Source: Ignavibacteriota bacterium (GTDB taxonomy: Bacteria > Bacteroidota > Ignavibacteria > SZUA-365). Taken from it: a stretch of 64,000 bases of DNA. Shown piece by piece: positions 45,029 to 53,573 of the stretch (position 1 is its first letter; each line of letters opens with the position of its first letter). Location of the stretch: contig JACRFB010000031.1 in the NCBI GenBank assembly GCA_016218045.1, positions 153,784-217,783 of the forward strand. The letters are read 5' to 3'. The position numbers were made by a program, and so were the translations under genes. The notes below the pieces were generated by a model. The model had not been told where the DNA came from and searched no databases. It saw nothing but the letters and a program-made list of their open reading frames with translations.

Positions 45029-45853
45029 TCAGTCTCGGAGGAAATGGACGGTGAACAGGACGGGCCTGCTGGGCGCCGCGTCCGTGGCAAAGGGCGCGCA
45101 TTGCAGATTGAGCAGATACGCCCCGTCGGCAATTTCGTCGGGCACGTGGATGAATTCGGTGACCGTGCGCGCGGCCGCCGCGCCGGGCTGCAGCGTGTGC
45201 TGCGCGGCGGGCATGTTCCAGAAGATGCGATGCGCGGCGAGGCGGCCGCCGTCGTCGGCCCGGTCGAGCGAAGGGATGTCGACCAGCAGATGCGACACAC
45301 CCGACGCCGCGATGAACTCCATCGCATCGTGTGTGAAGAAGGGCGCGGGAACGACGCTCCAGTCGCGCGTGACCTTGTCCGCCCCGTTCGGAAGTGTGCG
45401 TATCACGAGCGCGTCCAGGAAACCGGGCTCGGCCCGTCCCAGCGCGGCGCGCAGCATCGCGGCGGTGATGTGTGTGTCGCCCGGCTGTATGTCGAGGCCC
45501 GTGGTCTCGTCGTTCTCCCGCGGCGAAATGGGCGCAACGCTGATCAGGGTCGCGGGCAGCAGGGTGTCGCGCAGCAGTGTGTGCACCGAGAGCCGCTCGT
45601 CGACGATGTGGCCGATACATTCGGTGTGTGTGCCGTTGCAATGCGGCATGAACGTGTACGACTCGACGTTGCAGCTCCCGCCCTCGCGCGTGTCGCCCAC
45701 CATGGCGCCCGCGCGCAGCACCTCGGCGCGCGCGGGTGGCGCGCCGTATGCACCCGGCTGCGCGCCGCGGAAATCCAGCGGAATGGAAATGTGCAGGGGA
45801 GACCCGAGATCGGCGGCGCAGGCGGCACCGGCTATGGTGAACGAGATTATCAT
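45029..45853 (-). CDS. Cyclase-family protein, candidate kynurenine formamidase
   Basis: A 274-residue protein of the Cyclase family (KynB fold) placed where kynurenine formamidase is needed. The metal motif appears as HCNGTHTECIGH, close to the canonical HxGTHxD but with Glu-Cys in place of Asp, and it is longer than typical KynB (about 210). It has no clear signal peptide. Position between ACMSD and kynU, overlapping ACMSD by ATGA at 45850-45853, is the strongest argument that it hydrolyses N-formylkynurenine. Confidence 0.8.
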   Translation of the reverse strand: MIISFTIAGAACAADLGSPLHISIPLDFRGAQPGAYGAPPARAEVLRAGAMVGDTREGGSCNVESYTFMPHCNGTHTECIGHIVDERLSVHTLLRDTLLPATLISVAPISPRENDETTGLDIQPGDTHITAAMLRAALGRAEPGFLDALVIRTLPNGADKVTRDWSVVPAPFFTHDAMEFIAASGVSHLLVDIPSLDRADDGGRLAAHRIFWNMPAAQHTLQPGAAAARTVTEFIHVPDEIADGAYLLNLQCAPFATDAAPSRPVLFTVHFLRD

Positions 45854-46884
45854 GGCCGCTGCACCGTGTGCTGCGCGCGATAGGGCGCGCCGTCGAGGCC
45901 GAGCCAGGCGAAGGCGTTGTCCGCCAGAAGCTTGTCCTTCACACGCGGAGGCATGTCGTCGATCGAGCGGATGAGCGCGCCGGGCTCCGCTTCGCCGAGG
46001 GGAAACGGATAATCGGACCCCAATATCACGTAATCTTCTCCGGCCAGTCGGACGAGATGTCGCAGCATGTCGGGATCGTGGACGAGCGAATCGAACCAGA
46101 TCCGCCCGAGATACTCGCGCGGATTCACGGTGTTGTCGACCGCGCAGAGATCGGGCCTCACCCGGAAGCCGTGTTCTATGCGGCCGAGTGTCGCCGGAAA
46201 GGAGCCGCCGCCATGCGCGAAGGCCACGCGCAGCGCGGGCAGGCGTTCGAGCACACCGCCGAAAATCATCGAGCAGATCGCGAGCGATGTTTCGGCGGGC
46301 ATGCCGACGAGCCACGGCAGCCAGTACCGCCGCATCCTGTCCTGACCCATCATGTCCCACGGATGGACAAAGACGGCCGCGCCAAGATCGGCCGCGGCTT
46401 CAAAGACGGGGAACAGCGCGGGATCGTCGAGATTCCACTCGTTCACGTGAGAGCCGATTTCTATGCCCGCCAGTCCGAGTTCGCGCACGCAGCGCTCGAG
46501 TTCGGCGATCGCGTGTGATGCCGATTGTAACGGCACGGTGCCGAGTCCGATGAAACGTCGAGGATGCTCGGCCACCACCGACGCGATGTGATCGTTCAAC
46601 AGTTTCGAAAGATCGAGGGCGTCGTCGGGCCGCGCCCAGTAGCTGAACATCACCGGCACGGTCGACAACACCTGCACGTCCACCGCCGTTCGCGCGCAAT
46701 CAACGAGCCGCGCGGCGGGATCCCATGAATTCGCCTCGATGGTGCGGAAGTGTTTTCCGTCGAGGAGCATGTGCGCGCAGCCCGGCCCGTGATGCTCGAG
46801 CTGCACGAAGCCGCCGTAGCCGTACCGGGCCTTGAGGTCGGGCCAGTCCGGCGGCAGTATGTGTGTGTGGACGTCGACGGTCAT
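45850..46884 (-). CDS. 2-amino-3-carboxymuconate-6-semialdehyde decarboxylase (ACMSD)
   Basis: A 344-residue zinc amidohydrolase-fold decarboxylase. The HxH metal pair is in VDVHTHILP at the N-terminus; [16 protein letters not shown] and GSDYPFPLG give the further His and Asp ligands. It diverts the pathway away from quinolinate and NAD toward complete oxidation. ATG 46884 overlaps the upstream dioxygenase stop by ATGA; the longer frame upstream lies inside that gene. Confidence 0.93.
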   Translation of the reverse strand: MTVDVHTHILPPDWPDLKARYGYGGFVQLEHHGPGCAHMLLDGKHFRTIEANSWDPAARLVDCARTAVDVQVLSTVPVMFSYWARPDDALDLSKLLNDHIASVVAEHPRRFIGLGTVPLQSASHAIAELERCVRELGLAGIEIGSHVNEWNLDDPALFPVFEAAADLGAAVFVHPWDMMGQDRMRRYWLPWLVGMPAETSLAICSMIFGGVLERLPALRVAFAHGGGSFPATLGRIEHGFRVRPDLCAVDNTVNPREYLGRIWFDSLVHDPDMLRHLVRLAGEDYVILGSDYPFPLGEAEPGALIRSIDDMPPRVKDKLLADNAFAWLGLDGAPYRAQHTVQRP

Positions 46885-47408
46885 GAACCGACCGGCACGG
46901 GCGGCTGCAGCACTGTGCCGCAACTGCGGCAGGTGCGCAGCTCGACGGAAGAGTAGAATCGCTCCATGATGGGAGGGAATTGTGTCACAATGTTCTCGAG
47001 CGGAAAATATTCCTCGTACAACTTGGTGTTGCACGATTCACAGTACCAGTGGAAGCCGTCAAGTTCGCCCTCGAGCCGCTTGCGTTCAATCACCAGGCCT
47101 ATCGTGCCGGGTCCGCGCTGCGGTGAATGCGGCACACGCGCGGGCAGCAGGAAAATCTCCCCCTCGCGTATCTGCACATCGCGCGGCGTCCCGTTGTCGA
47201 TGATCTTCACCGTGATATCGCCTTCGAGCTGATAGAAGAATTCCTCGCCTTCGTTGTAGTGATAGTCCTTCCGGCTGTTGGGTCCGCCCACTACCATGAC
47301 GATGAACTCGGCATTGTTGAAGACGGTGATGTTGCCGACAGGCGGCTTGAGGAGATGACGGTGTTCGTCGATCCACTGTTTGAAATGTATGCCGTTGAGG
47401 GAGTACAT
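46881..47408 (-). CDS. nbaC: 3-hydroxyanthranilate 3,4-dioxygenase
   Basis: A 175-residue cupin iron enzyme that opens 3-hydroxyanthranilate. The metal site is in [17 protein letters not shown] (His, Glu) with a later His in ARVPHSPQR; two CxxC pairs (YCESCNTK and CRSCGT) form the rubredoxin-like iron site of the bacterial enzyme. ATG 47408 gives [12 protein letters not shown]; the open frame upstream runs into the simple repeat at 47420-47495 and is not coding. Confidence 0.95.
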   Translation of the reverse strand: MYSLNGIHFKQWIDEHRHLLKPPVGNITVFNNAEFIVMVVGGPNSRKDYHYNEGEEFFYQLEGDITVKIIDNGTPRDVQIREGEIFLLPARVPHSPQRGPGTIGLVIERKRLEGELDGFHWYCESCNTKLYEEYFPLENIVTQFPPIMERFYSSVELRTCRSCGTVLQPPVPVGS

Positions 47409-47419
47409 GGGCCTTCGAA

Positions 47420-47495
47420 GGTAGGTGGTGGATGGGTAGATGGTAGATGGTAGATTGTAGATGGGTAGCTGGTAGAGTGGAGAAAGGAGATGGGC
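47420..47495 (-). repeat. Simple repeat GGTAGATGGTAGAT-like between kynurenine genes
   Basis: About 75 bases of imperfect GGTAGAT/GGGTAGAT units in the 138-base gap between the deaminase and the dioxygenase genes, next to the latter's start. On the mRNA strand it reads as pyrimidine-rich CCATCTAC units just upstream of the start codon. Confidence 0.8.
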
Positions 47496-47546
47496 GGGGT
47501 GGTTCAAAGAAAAAAGTCTCCCTTCCTCCGTTTCTCCTGTGGAAAA

Positions 47547-47975
47547 TTATTTCTCATCAAGTACGGCGATGCATTTTAATTCGATGGCGATGGGGGTGGG
47601 GAGGGCGTTGATCTCGACGGTGGTGCGGCAGGGTTGATTGTCGCGGAAATACTCGGCGTAGATCCGGTTATAGGCGGGGAAATCGTCCTTCATGTTGGTG
47701 AGGAACACGGTCACATCCACAAGCGAGTCCCACGTGGCGCCCGCATCCTCGAGCACCGCGCGCACATTCGCAAACACCGAACGGCACTGCGCCTCGATGT
47801 CGTAGGACACGATGTTCCCATCGGCGTCGAGCTGCACACCCGGAATTTCCTTCGACCCGCGCACACGCGGACCAACCCCGGATAGGAACAGAAGATTCCC
47901 CACACGCCGTGCATGCGGATACAAACCCACCGGCTCCGGCGCCTGCCCCGATCGAATTATGCTGTCATCATTCAT
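47547..47975 (-). CDS. amnD: RidA-family 2-aminomuconate deaminase
   Basis: A 142-residue RidA/YjgF-fold protein. VGNLLFLSGVGPRVRG, GATWDSLVDVTVFLTNM and the C-terminal INALPTPIAIELKCIA are typical. In tryptophan and nitrobenzoate pathways this branch deaminates 2-aminomuconate to 4-oxalocrotonate; the operon position supports this, though a general enamine deaminase cannot be excluded by sequence. ATG 47975 chosen; upstream frame runs into a purine-rich repeat. Confidence 0.85.
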   Translation of the reverse strand: MNDDSIIRSGQAPEPVGLYPHARRVGNLLFLSGVGPRVRGSKEIPGVQLDADGNIVSYDIEAQCRSVFANVRAVLEDAGATWDSLVDVTVFLTNMKDDFPAYNRIYAEYFRDNQPCRTTVEINALPTPIAIELKCIAVLDEK

Positions 47976-48007
47976 TGGTTTTTCATCCTGTAGTTCCAAC
48001 TGCGCGC

Positions 48008-48106
48008 ACCTTCCACCTTCCACTTTCTACATGCCACTTTCTTCTTTCTACTTTCCACTTTCCACCTTCAACTTTCCCCCTTCCCCCTTCCCCCTTCCAC
48101 TTTCAC
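48008..48106 (-). repeat. Purine-rich simple repeat (GAAAGTGGAA units)
   Basis: Roughly 100 bases of GGAAAGTGGAAAG/GGGGGAA units on the minus strand, between the dehydrogenase stop and the deaminase start. The dehydrogenase TGA is the first codon of the tract (GGGTGAAAGTGG). Confidence 0.85.
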
Positions 48107-49554
48107 CCCGCAGCCGTCGCAAAACACACATTCTTCGCTTCAGTAAAAAACTTCAACGCTTCCCAGCCGCCTTCACGACCGACGCCGGACTGTTTCATGC
48201 CGCCGAAAGGTGTGCGAAGATCGCGCAGCATCCAGCAGTTCACCCAGACGATGCCGCAATGGATGCCGCGGGCGAAGCGCTGTGCGCGGCCGATGTCGCG
48301 CGTCCATACCGACGCGGCGAGACCGTATCCCGAGTCGTTTGCAAGGTGTAACGCCTCCTCGTCACTCTCGAAGGGCTGCAGGGTGACCACGGGACCGAAT
48401 ATCTCCTCTTGATTCGCGCGGCAGGATGGTCCGAGTCCCTCGATGACGGTCGGAGCCACGAAGTAGCCGTCTGCGCAACGTCCTTCCGGTGTCACGGTAT
48501 GGCCGCCGCAGAGCACGGTGCCCCCTTCGCTGCGCGCGAGGTCGATGTACGACAGGATTTTATCGCGGTGTCCGGCCGACACCACGGCGCCCTGCTCGGT
48601 GTGTGTGTCGAGCGGATCACCGATACGCAACGCGGCGACGCGCCGGACAAAGGCCTCGCGGAAGCGCTCGTACACGGACCGCTCGACAAGCAGACGCGAG
48701 CCGCACAAGCATATCTCGCCCTGATTCGAGAACGACGAGCGCACGACGGTGTCGAGCATGGTTTCGAAATCACAATCCGCGCAGATCACGGTGGGATTTT
48801 TTCCGCCGAGTTCCAGCGAGAGTTTCTTGAACATCGGCGCGGCCGTGCGCGCGATCTGCGCCCCTGTCACTGTTCCGCCGGTGAACGAGATGGCCGGGAT
48901 GCCGGGATGTGACGTAATGGCAGCACCCACTTCGTGGCCGTACCCATGCACGATATTGAGCACGCCGGGAGGCAGTCCGGCGTCGATACAGACCTGCCCG
49001 AACATCGCGGCGGTGACGGGTGTCAGCTCGGAGGGTTTTGCAACCACGCAGTTGCCGGCCGCGAGTGCGGGGGCGATTTTCCACGTGAACAGGTACAGAG
49101 GCAGATTCCACGGCGAGATACAGCCCGCCACTCCCACGGGTTCGCGCAGTGTGACGTTGATGGCCGAGCTGTCGCTGTCGTGCGCCTCGTCGCTGTTGTG
49201 AAGGATGGCCGTCGCGAAGAAGTGCATGTTGAGAGCCGCGCGGGGAATGTCGACGCGGCGCGCGAGGGCGACGGGTTTGCCGTTGTCGCGTGATTCGGCC
49301 TGCGCAAACTCCTCGCGCCGTTCGTCGAGCATTGCCGCGATGCGCAGCATCACGTCCGAGCGTGCGCGTGCGCCCGCGCCCACCCAGGTGGGAAAGGCCG
49401 CGGCGGCTGCCCGTACTGCGGCGTCGACATCCGCCGCGTCCGAGCGCGGCACTGTGGCGTACACGGCGCCCGTGGCGGGTTCCACGACATCGATGCAAGC
49501 GCCGGAGAGGGCGGGCACAAAAGCCCCGCCGATGTAATTCCTGTATTCCAACAT
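48103..49554 (-). CDS. 2-aminomuconate-semialdehyde dehydrogenase
   Basis: A 483-residue NAD-dependent aldehyde dehydrogenase. LELGGKNP carries the general-base Glu (about 250), [16 protein letters not shown] the catalytic Cys (about 285), and [13 protein letters not shown] a cofactor-binding motif. It is the first gene of the kynurenine operon, so its substrate is most likely 2-aminomuconate semialdehyde, made by ACMSD. ATG 49554 gives [13 protein letters not shown]; the upstream extension overlaps the promoter and is not coding. Confidence 0.93.
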   Translation of the reverse strand: MLEYRNYIGGAFVPALSGACIDVVEPATGAVYATVPRSDAADVDAAVRAAAAAFPTWVGAGARARSDVMLRIAAMLDERREEFAQAESRDNGKPVALARRVDIPRAALNMHFFATAILHNSDEAHDSDSSAINVTLREPVGVAGCISPWNLPLYLFTWKIAPALAAGNCVVAKPSELTPVTAAMFGQVCIDAGLPPGVLNIVHGYGHEVGAAITSHPGIPAISFTGGTVTGAQIARTAAPMFKKLSLELGGKNPTVICADCDFETMLDTVVRSSFSNQGEICLCGSRLLVERSVYERFREAFVRRVAALRIGDPLDTHTEQGAVVSAGHRDKILSYIDLARSEGGTVLCGGHTVTPEGRCADGYFVAPTVIEGLGPSCRANQEEIFGPVVTLQPFESDEEALHLANDSGYGLAASVWTRDIGRAQRFARGIHCGIVWVNCWMLRDLRTPFGGMKQSGVGREGGWEALKFFTEAKNVCFATAAG

Positions 49555-49633
49555 GGTCGTGTTCGGAAAGGTGAGGTGGCCGAAGCGGCGGCGCGTTTTC
49601 GGCCGTGCTTCGCGATGTTCTGCGGTGGAAGCT

Positions 49634-49664
49634 GAAAGATACGATGGGAAGACGCGCGGGGCAA
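49634..49664 (-). promoter_or_regulatory. Promoter of the kynurenine operon
   Basis: Minus strand TTG (49664-49662), 20 bases, TATCTTTC (49641-49634), leaving a leader of about 75 bases before ATG 49554. No regulator gene is next to it. Confidence 0.65.
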
Positions 49665-49771
49665 CGCGGCGCGGCGCTGTCGCGCGGGATTGTGAAACCC
49701 TGTACTCAACTTTCCGGTCTAATGCCGTATGAGACAACACAAGTTTTTCTTATCCGGCAGGAGAGACCGTC

Positions 49772-50128
49772 ATGGCTGAAGAAATCATCCCCATTTTTAT
49801 GTTCGCCTCCATCGCAGTGGTGCTGTGGAAATTCCTGGAGACGCGGCACAAGGAGCGTATGGCCATTATCGACAAATCGCTCGACCCGCTCGCGTACAAG
49901 GAACTGTTCGCACCGCAGATGTTCCGTGTCAATCCGTTCACCAATCTCAAGTGGGGCCTGCTCGCCTTCTTCATCGGCATCGGCATTCTCTGCGGCATGC
50001 AGCTCGACAACATCTACAGCGTGAGAGAATTCATCGCGCCCTGTATCTTCCTCTGTGGCGGCATGGCCCTGGTCCTCTTCTACTTCATTGCCAATAAAAA
50101 ATCGGGAACGCAGGAAGGCAATCAGTAG
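49772..50128 (+). CDS. Small DUF6249-like membrane protein
   Basis: A 118-residue inner-membrane protein with three hydrophobic segments (about 5-20, 60-78, 86-105), a polar HKERMAIIDKSL turn and a charged C-terminus. It resembles the DUF6249 family, often located beside ECF sigma factors and anti-sigma proteins in this phylum, as here. AGGAGAG lies nine bases upstream of ATG 49772. Function unknown; a role in the sigma-factor signal is suggested by neighbours only. Confidence 0.8.
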   Translation: MAEEIIPIFMFASIAVVLWKFLETRHKERMAIIDKSLDPLAYKELFAPQMFRVNPFTNLKWGLLAFFIGIGILCGMQLDNIYSVREFIAPCIFLCGGMALVLFYFIANKKSGTQEGNQ

Positions 50129-50147
50129 ATTCGAATGTCCCGCGTCC

Positions 50148-50184
50148 GGTTCATGGACCCATGTCACCTCAAAGGACCTGAACC
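50148..50184. repeat. Inverted repeat upstream of the ECF sigma gene
   Basis: GGTTCA (50148-50153) and TGAACC (50179-50184) flank 25 bases, between the DUF6249 gene and the sigma factor start. It could be a terminator stem or an autoregulatory site; only six paired bases, so weak. Confidence 0.3.
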
Positions 50185-50217
50185 GCCGCCGGCACGTCGA
50201 AGGATGGACGCAGAGTA

Positions 50218-50871
50218 TTGAGAAGCCAGTCCGACAAGGATATCGTCCGCAGTACGATTTCCGGCGACCATCGCGCCGGCGCGGAACTCGTGCGCCGGTA
50301 TGCGGACCGCGGTTTCGCACTCGCGATTCGTATCCTGCGCAATCGCGAGGATGCCGAGGAGGCCGTGCAGGATGCGTTCCTGCGTGTGTTCCGGTCCCTC
50401 GAGCGCTTCGAATGGAAATCGAGTTTTGCGACGTGGTTCTATCGTATCGTCTACAATGTGTCGGTGACCGCCGCGCAACGCCGGGGCATCCCGCTGGTGT
50501 ACGCGACCGACGATCCGCCGGTCCTCGAAACGTTCACAGCGCCCGGAAATCTGCCCGACGGCATCGCCGAGGGCGAGGAACTCGATCGTATCGTCCGAGC
50601 AGAGATCGAGGCGTTGCCGCCCGCAAGTGCGCTGATCCTCACCCTCTTTCTTCTCGAGGAACAAAGTTACGACGAGATTGTCTCGATCACGGAACTTCCC
50701 CTGGGCACCGTGAAGAACCGCCTCTTTCGCGCGCGCGCCTTGCTGCGTGAAGCGGTGCTCGCGCGCTATCACGATTCTCCGCGCGCCACCGCCGCCGACA
50801 CAGCCGCGCCTCAGATGCGCGACACCATCGATTCAAGAACCGGTGATGAAACCATCATCTCATGTGTGTAA
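50218..50871 (+). CDS. ECF RNA polymerase sigma factor
   Basis: A 217-residue sigma-70 family member with only regions 2 and 4. Region 2 has ILRNREDAEEAVQDAFLRVF and FATWFYRIVYNVS; region 4 has SYDEIVSITELPLGTVKNRLFRARALLR, the -35 recognition helix-turn-helix. TTG 50218 gives MRSQSDKDIVRSTISG. It is followed after nine bases by an anti-sigma protein, the usual pairing. Target genes may have promoters unlike the TTG-N20-TAnnTTTG type seen elsewhere in the window. Confidence 0.92.
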   Translation: MRSQSDKDIVRSTISGDHRAGAELVRRYADRGFALAIRILRNREDAEEAVQDAFLRVFRSLERFEWKSSFATWFYRIVYNVSVTAAQRRGIPLVYATDDPPVLETFTAPGNLPDGIAEGEELDRIVRAEIEALPPASALILTLFLLEEQSYDEIVSITELPLGTVKNRLFRARALLREAVLARYHDSPRATAADTAAPQMRDTIDSRTGDETIISCV

Positions 50872-50880
50872 GTTGAAACC

Positions 50881-51441
50881 ATGAAACATCCCACACTGCG
50901 CGACATTCTCGACTACCTCGACGATAGACTCGAGTCCGGATCGGCGGAACTGTTACGTGAGCATCTTCGCGCCTGTGCCGCGTGCACGCGGGAGGTGGCA
51001 TTGCAGAGATCGATACAAGACGTCTCGCGCCGTGCGCTGTCCGCCTCCCTGCCGGCGGATTCAATGGACCGGATGCTCGCAACTCTCACTCCCGCCATGC
51101 CCGCGAAACGCAGCGAACGCCTCGTCGAATGGACGGCGGGAAACGTGGGCCTGGGTGTGCTCCTCGTATCGGCCCTTGTTTTCACCATCTATGTTTTCGC
51201 AACGACGGAACCCGTGCAGGACAGTGGCATCGTGACAACGGTTCTCAACGAAACCAACGCGTATGTGTCGTCGTGGATCGAGACATTTTTATCCACGATG
51301 AAAAGCATCGTGAAACCCGTGCGTCCGGAATCGACAGGATCCACAGGAGCGATCTTTCTGCTCGTCCTTCCCGCGCTGCTGCTGCTTTTCCTTGTCGATC
51401 GATCCGTCTCACGGCTGCTGCACCGGCAGCGGCCGCACTAG
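50881..51441 (+). CDS. Zinc-finger anti-sigma factor, membrane-anchored
   Basis: A 186-residue protein. LREHLRACAACTREV is the HxxxCxxC motif of zinc-binding anti-sigma domains (about 27-38). Two membrane segments follow (about 90-112 and 157-173), with the loop between them predicted periplasmic. It should hold the ECF sigma at the membrane and release it on an envelope signal. It directly follows the sigma gene and ends at a hairpin. Confidence 0.88.
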   Translation: MKHPTLRDILDYLDDRLESGSAELLREHLRACAACTREVALQRSIQDVSRRALSASLPADSMDRMLATLTPAMPAKRSERLVEWTAGNVGLGVLLVSALVFTIYVFATTEPVQDSGIVTTVLNETNAYVSSWIETFLSTMKSIVKPVRPESTGSTGAIFLLVLPALLLLFLVDRSVSRLLHRQRPH

Positions 51442-51465
51442 CGCACCTCGGGAGATAGTGTACGT

Positions 51466-51484
51466 CCGGCGGCTTATGCGCCGG
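51466..51484. terminator. Hairpin between anti-sigma and L,D-transpeptidase genes
   Basis: CCGGCG (51466-51471), seven-base loop, CGCCGG (51479-51484) in the 51 bases between convergent genes; can serve both. Confidence 0.65.
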
Positions 51485-51492
51485 GGTGGTGT

Positions 51493-53358
51493 TCAGCGCT
51501 GCGTCTGCACGGCGGCGAGGCGGCGGTCCATCGCTGCGGCGATACGTTTATCCTTGCCGTACACGTCGTCGCGGAATTGTATCACCCCGCGCTCGTCCAC
51601 CCAGGTGGTGGTGTAGTCGACGTAAACGGGGATCTTCGAATCGAGCGTGATCCACTTGGTTGTACGGTCCACATCCAGATAGTTCAACACTGCCTGCGGC
51701 GGCCAGGTTTTGTGTGTTGTCAGCACAAAGTCGAGCATACGCAGGGGTTCCTCGATGCGGATGCAGCCGTGGCTCACGGTGCGCGACGCGAAGGTGAAGG
51801 GCCGGCGCTTGGGCGTGTCGTGCAGGTAGATGTCGAAATCGTTGTCGAAGACAAATTTGATGCGGCCGAGCGCATTGCCCTCGCCGGGGCGTTGCACAAA
51901 ACGGAAGGGCAGTTTGTCGGGCTTGTAGTCGCGCCAGCGGATCGAGGTCGGATCCACTTCGCTGTTGTTCATCAGAACCTTGTAGCCGTGGCGACGCAGG
52001 TAGGTCGAGTCCTTCAACGCCTGATAATACGTCTCGCGTGTTGCGATGCTCGGGGGCACGCTCCAGGTAGGATTCAGTACGATGTAATGCATGAGTCCCG
52101 ACACCATCGGCGTCTGATAATTCTTCCCCGGCTGCCCTTTGACGTATACGGAATAGCGCATGCCCACGCACACCTTCATGCGGATGCGCGTCGCGCCGTT
52201 CTCGACCGCGTAGAGATAGAATTCAGGGACGTTGACACGCACGTATTTGCCGCTGTCGGGCATACGCAGCCAGCGCATACGTTCCATGGCCAGTTCTATG
52301 CCGCGTATGCGCTCCTCATGCGTGAGGTTCATTGCCTTGAACGAGCGATCGCCCAGCACGCCGTCGTCGAGCAGACCGTACGTGCGTTGGAATTCCTTCA
52401 CCTTGTCGGCAAGCACGGAATCGTAGCGTGAGTACCCGGCCGCGTCGAACTTGCTCGTGAACTGCTGTTCGGGCAGCGGCTGCGTCTCGTCGAGGCGCAG
52501 TTGCGAGAGGTACTTGATGCGCCGTTCGATCTGTCCGAGCAGGGCGGATTGCTGGCCGGGTTCTATCTTTGAACCGGGGAAGGTGATGGGTGTCACAGGT
52601 CCGGTGCGCTGTAAGGCCCGCACGCGGCGCAGTGCCGCGATCAACTGTCCGTAGCGCGCGTCGCGCGGTTCGAGTGAACGAAGATAGGCGCCGAGGCCCG
52701 CGCCCGAGCGGAGAACGGCGTCGTCGATGCGGCGTTCGCGCACGGCATGGAAATAGTCGTTCGGAAAGACGGAGCGCGGATCGAGTGCGCCGTACTGCAT
52801 GTGCGAGGCGTACGACAGGGCGGCGTCCGACAGTGCAAGCTCGAGCTTCGCGAGTGTCCGGTAATCGCCGTCACCACCCGCGGCAGTGCTGGCAAGAAAA
52901 CGTTTGCGCAGTTCGCGCAACTGTGTCACGCCATACAGGGACGGGTGCAGCCCGTGCTCGTGCGCGGCCTCGAGAAAGTGCAGCAGCGTGTCCATCGGCG
53001 CGGGCGCCGCAAAGGAGGCGGTCCATACCGGATTCAACTCGGTCGTGATGTAATGCCGGTACATCACGCCGTAGTGCGCAAAGGAGGAGGGAAGCGGATT
53101 CGTGCTGTCGTCCGGCGCCACGAGCATGCCGCGAAGCGCCTCGCGCAATGCGTCGGTGTCCACCTCGGGAAGTTCCGCGCCGGAGCTGTCGGCCGTCGCG
53201 GTGTTGCCGCGCTCGACGAGGTTGCACGACTGCAAGCCGGCGCCGGTGCAGAGCAGCAACGGCAATAACGCCGCCGCGAAACGTCTGCCCGCGCGCGCAG
53301 CACGCCTGTGTGCGGATTCGAAAATCCGTCGTCTGTATCTCGTGTATGGTGCTATCAC
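51493..53358 (-). CDS. YcbB-like L,D-transpeptidase, probable lipoprotein
   Basis: A peptidoglycan cross-linking enzyme. A peptidoglycan-binding-like segment (VKEFQRTYGLLDDGVLGDRS, about 320-345) precedes the YkuD catalytic domain with YLHDTP and the SHGCIR active-site Cys (about 530). An N-terminal hydrophobic stretch with LQSC looks like a lipobox. The frame is open to TTG 53388, but that codon lies inside the promoter's -7 box, so I place the start at GTG 53358 (621 residues). It forms 3-3 cross-links or attaches envelope lipoproteins to peptidoglycan. Confidence 0.88.
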   Translation of the reverse strand: MIAPYTRYRRRIFESAHRRAARAGRRFAAALLPLLLCTGAGLQSCNLVERGNTATADSSGAELPEVDTDALREALRGMLVAPDDSTNPLPSSFAHYGVMYRHYITTELNPVWTASFAAPAPMDTLLHFLEAAHEHGLHPSLYGVTQLRELRKRFLASTAAGGDGDYRTLAKLELALSDAALSYASHMQYGALDPRSVFPNDYFHAVRERRIDDAVLRSGAGLGAYLRSLEPRDARYGQLIAALRRVRALQRTGPVTPITFPGSKIEPGQQSALLGQIERRIKYLSQLRLDETQPLPEQQFTSKFDAAGYSRYDSVLADKVKEFQRTYGLLDDGVLGDRSFKAMNLTHEERIRGIELAMERMRWLRMPDSGKYVRVNVPEFYLYAVENGATRIRMKVCVGMRYSVYVKGQPGKNYQTPMVSGLMHYIVLNPTWSVPPSIATRETYYQALKDSTYLRRHGYKVLMNNSEVDPTSIRWRDYKPDKLPFRFVQRPGEGNALGRIKFVFDNDFDIYLHDTPKRRPFTFASRTVSHGCIRIEEPLRMLDFVLTTHKTWPPQAVLNYLDVDRTTKWITLDSKIPVYVDYTTTWVDERGVIQFRDDVYGKDKRIAAAMDRRLAAVQTQR

Positions 53359-53385
53359 GCCCGTGTCTGATCTGAAAATATCGAA

Positions 53386-53417
53386 CAAAAGTACGAAGCG
53401 GTTCTCTCAAAAGCCAA
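53386..53417 (-). promoter_or_regulatory. Promoter of the L,D-transpeptidase gene
   Basis: Minus strand TTGG (53417-53414), 20 bases, TACTTTTG (53393-53386), a perfect -7 box. It overlaps the first codon of the longest open frame, arguing for the downstream GTG start. Confidence 0.65.
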
Positions 53418-53573
53418 GAATGCCGGTCCGGCCCGAAGTGCAGCCCAAAAACACGGCGCGGCATGGTGAGCGTGGCGCTGTGTGTCGTGCAAAAAGGTTG
53501 TATTTTTCGCGCTGCCGGCCGTATTCCCGCCGGCGCCGCTCGCGAATCTCCCACAGTCACAATACGGCCAGAC

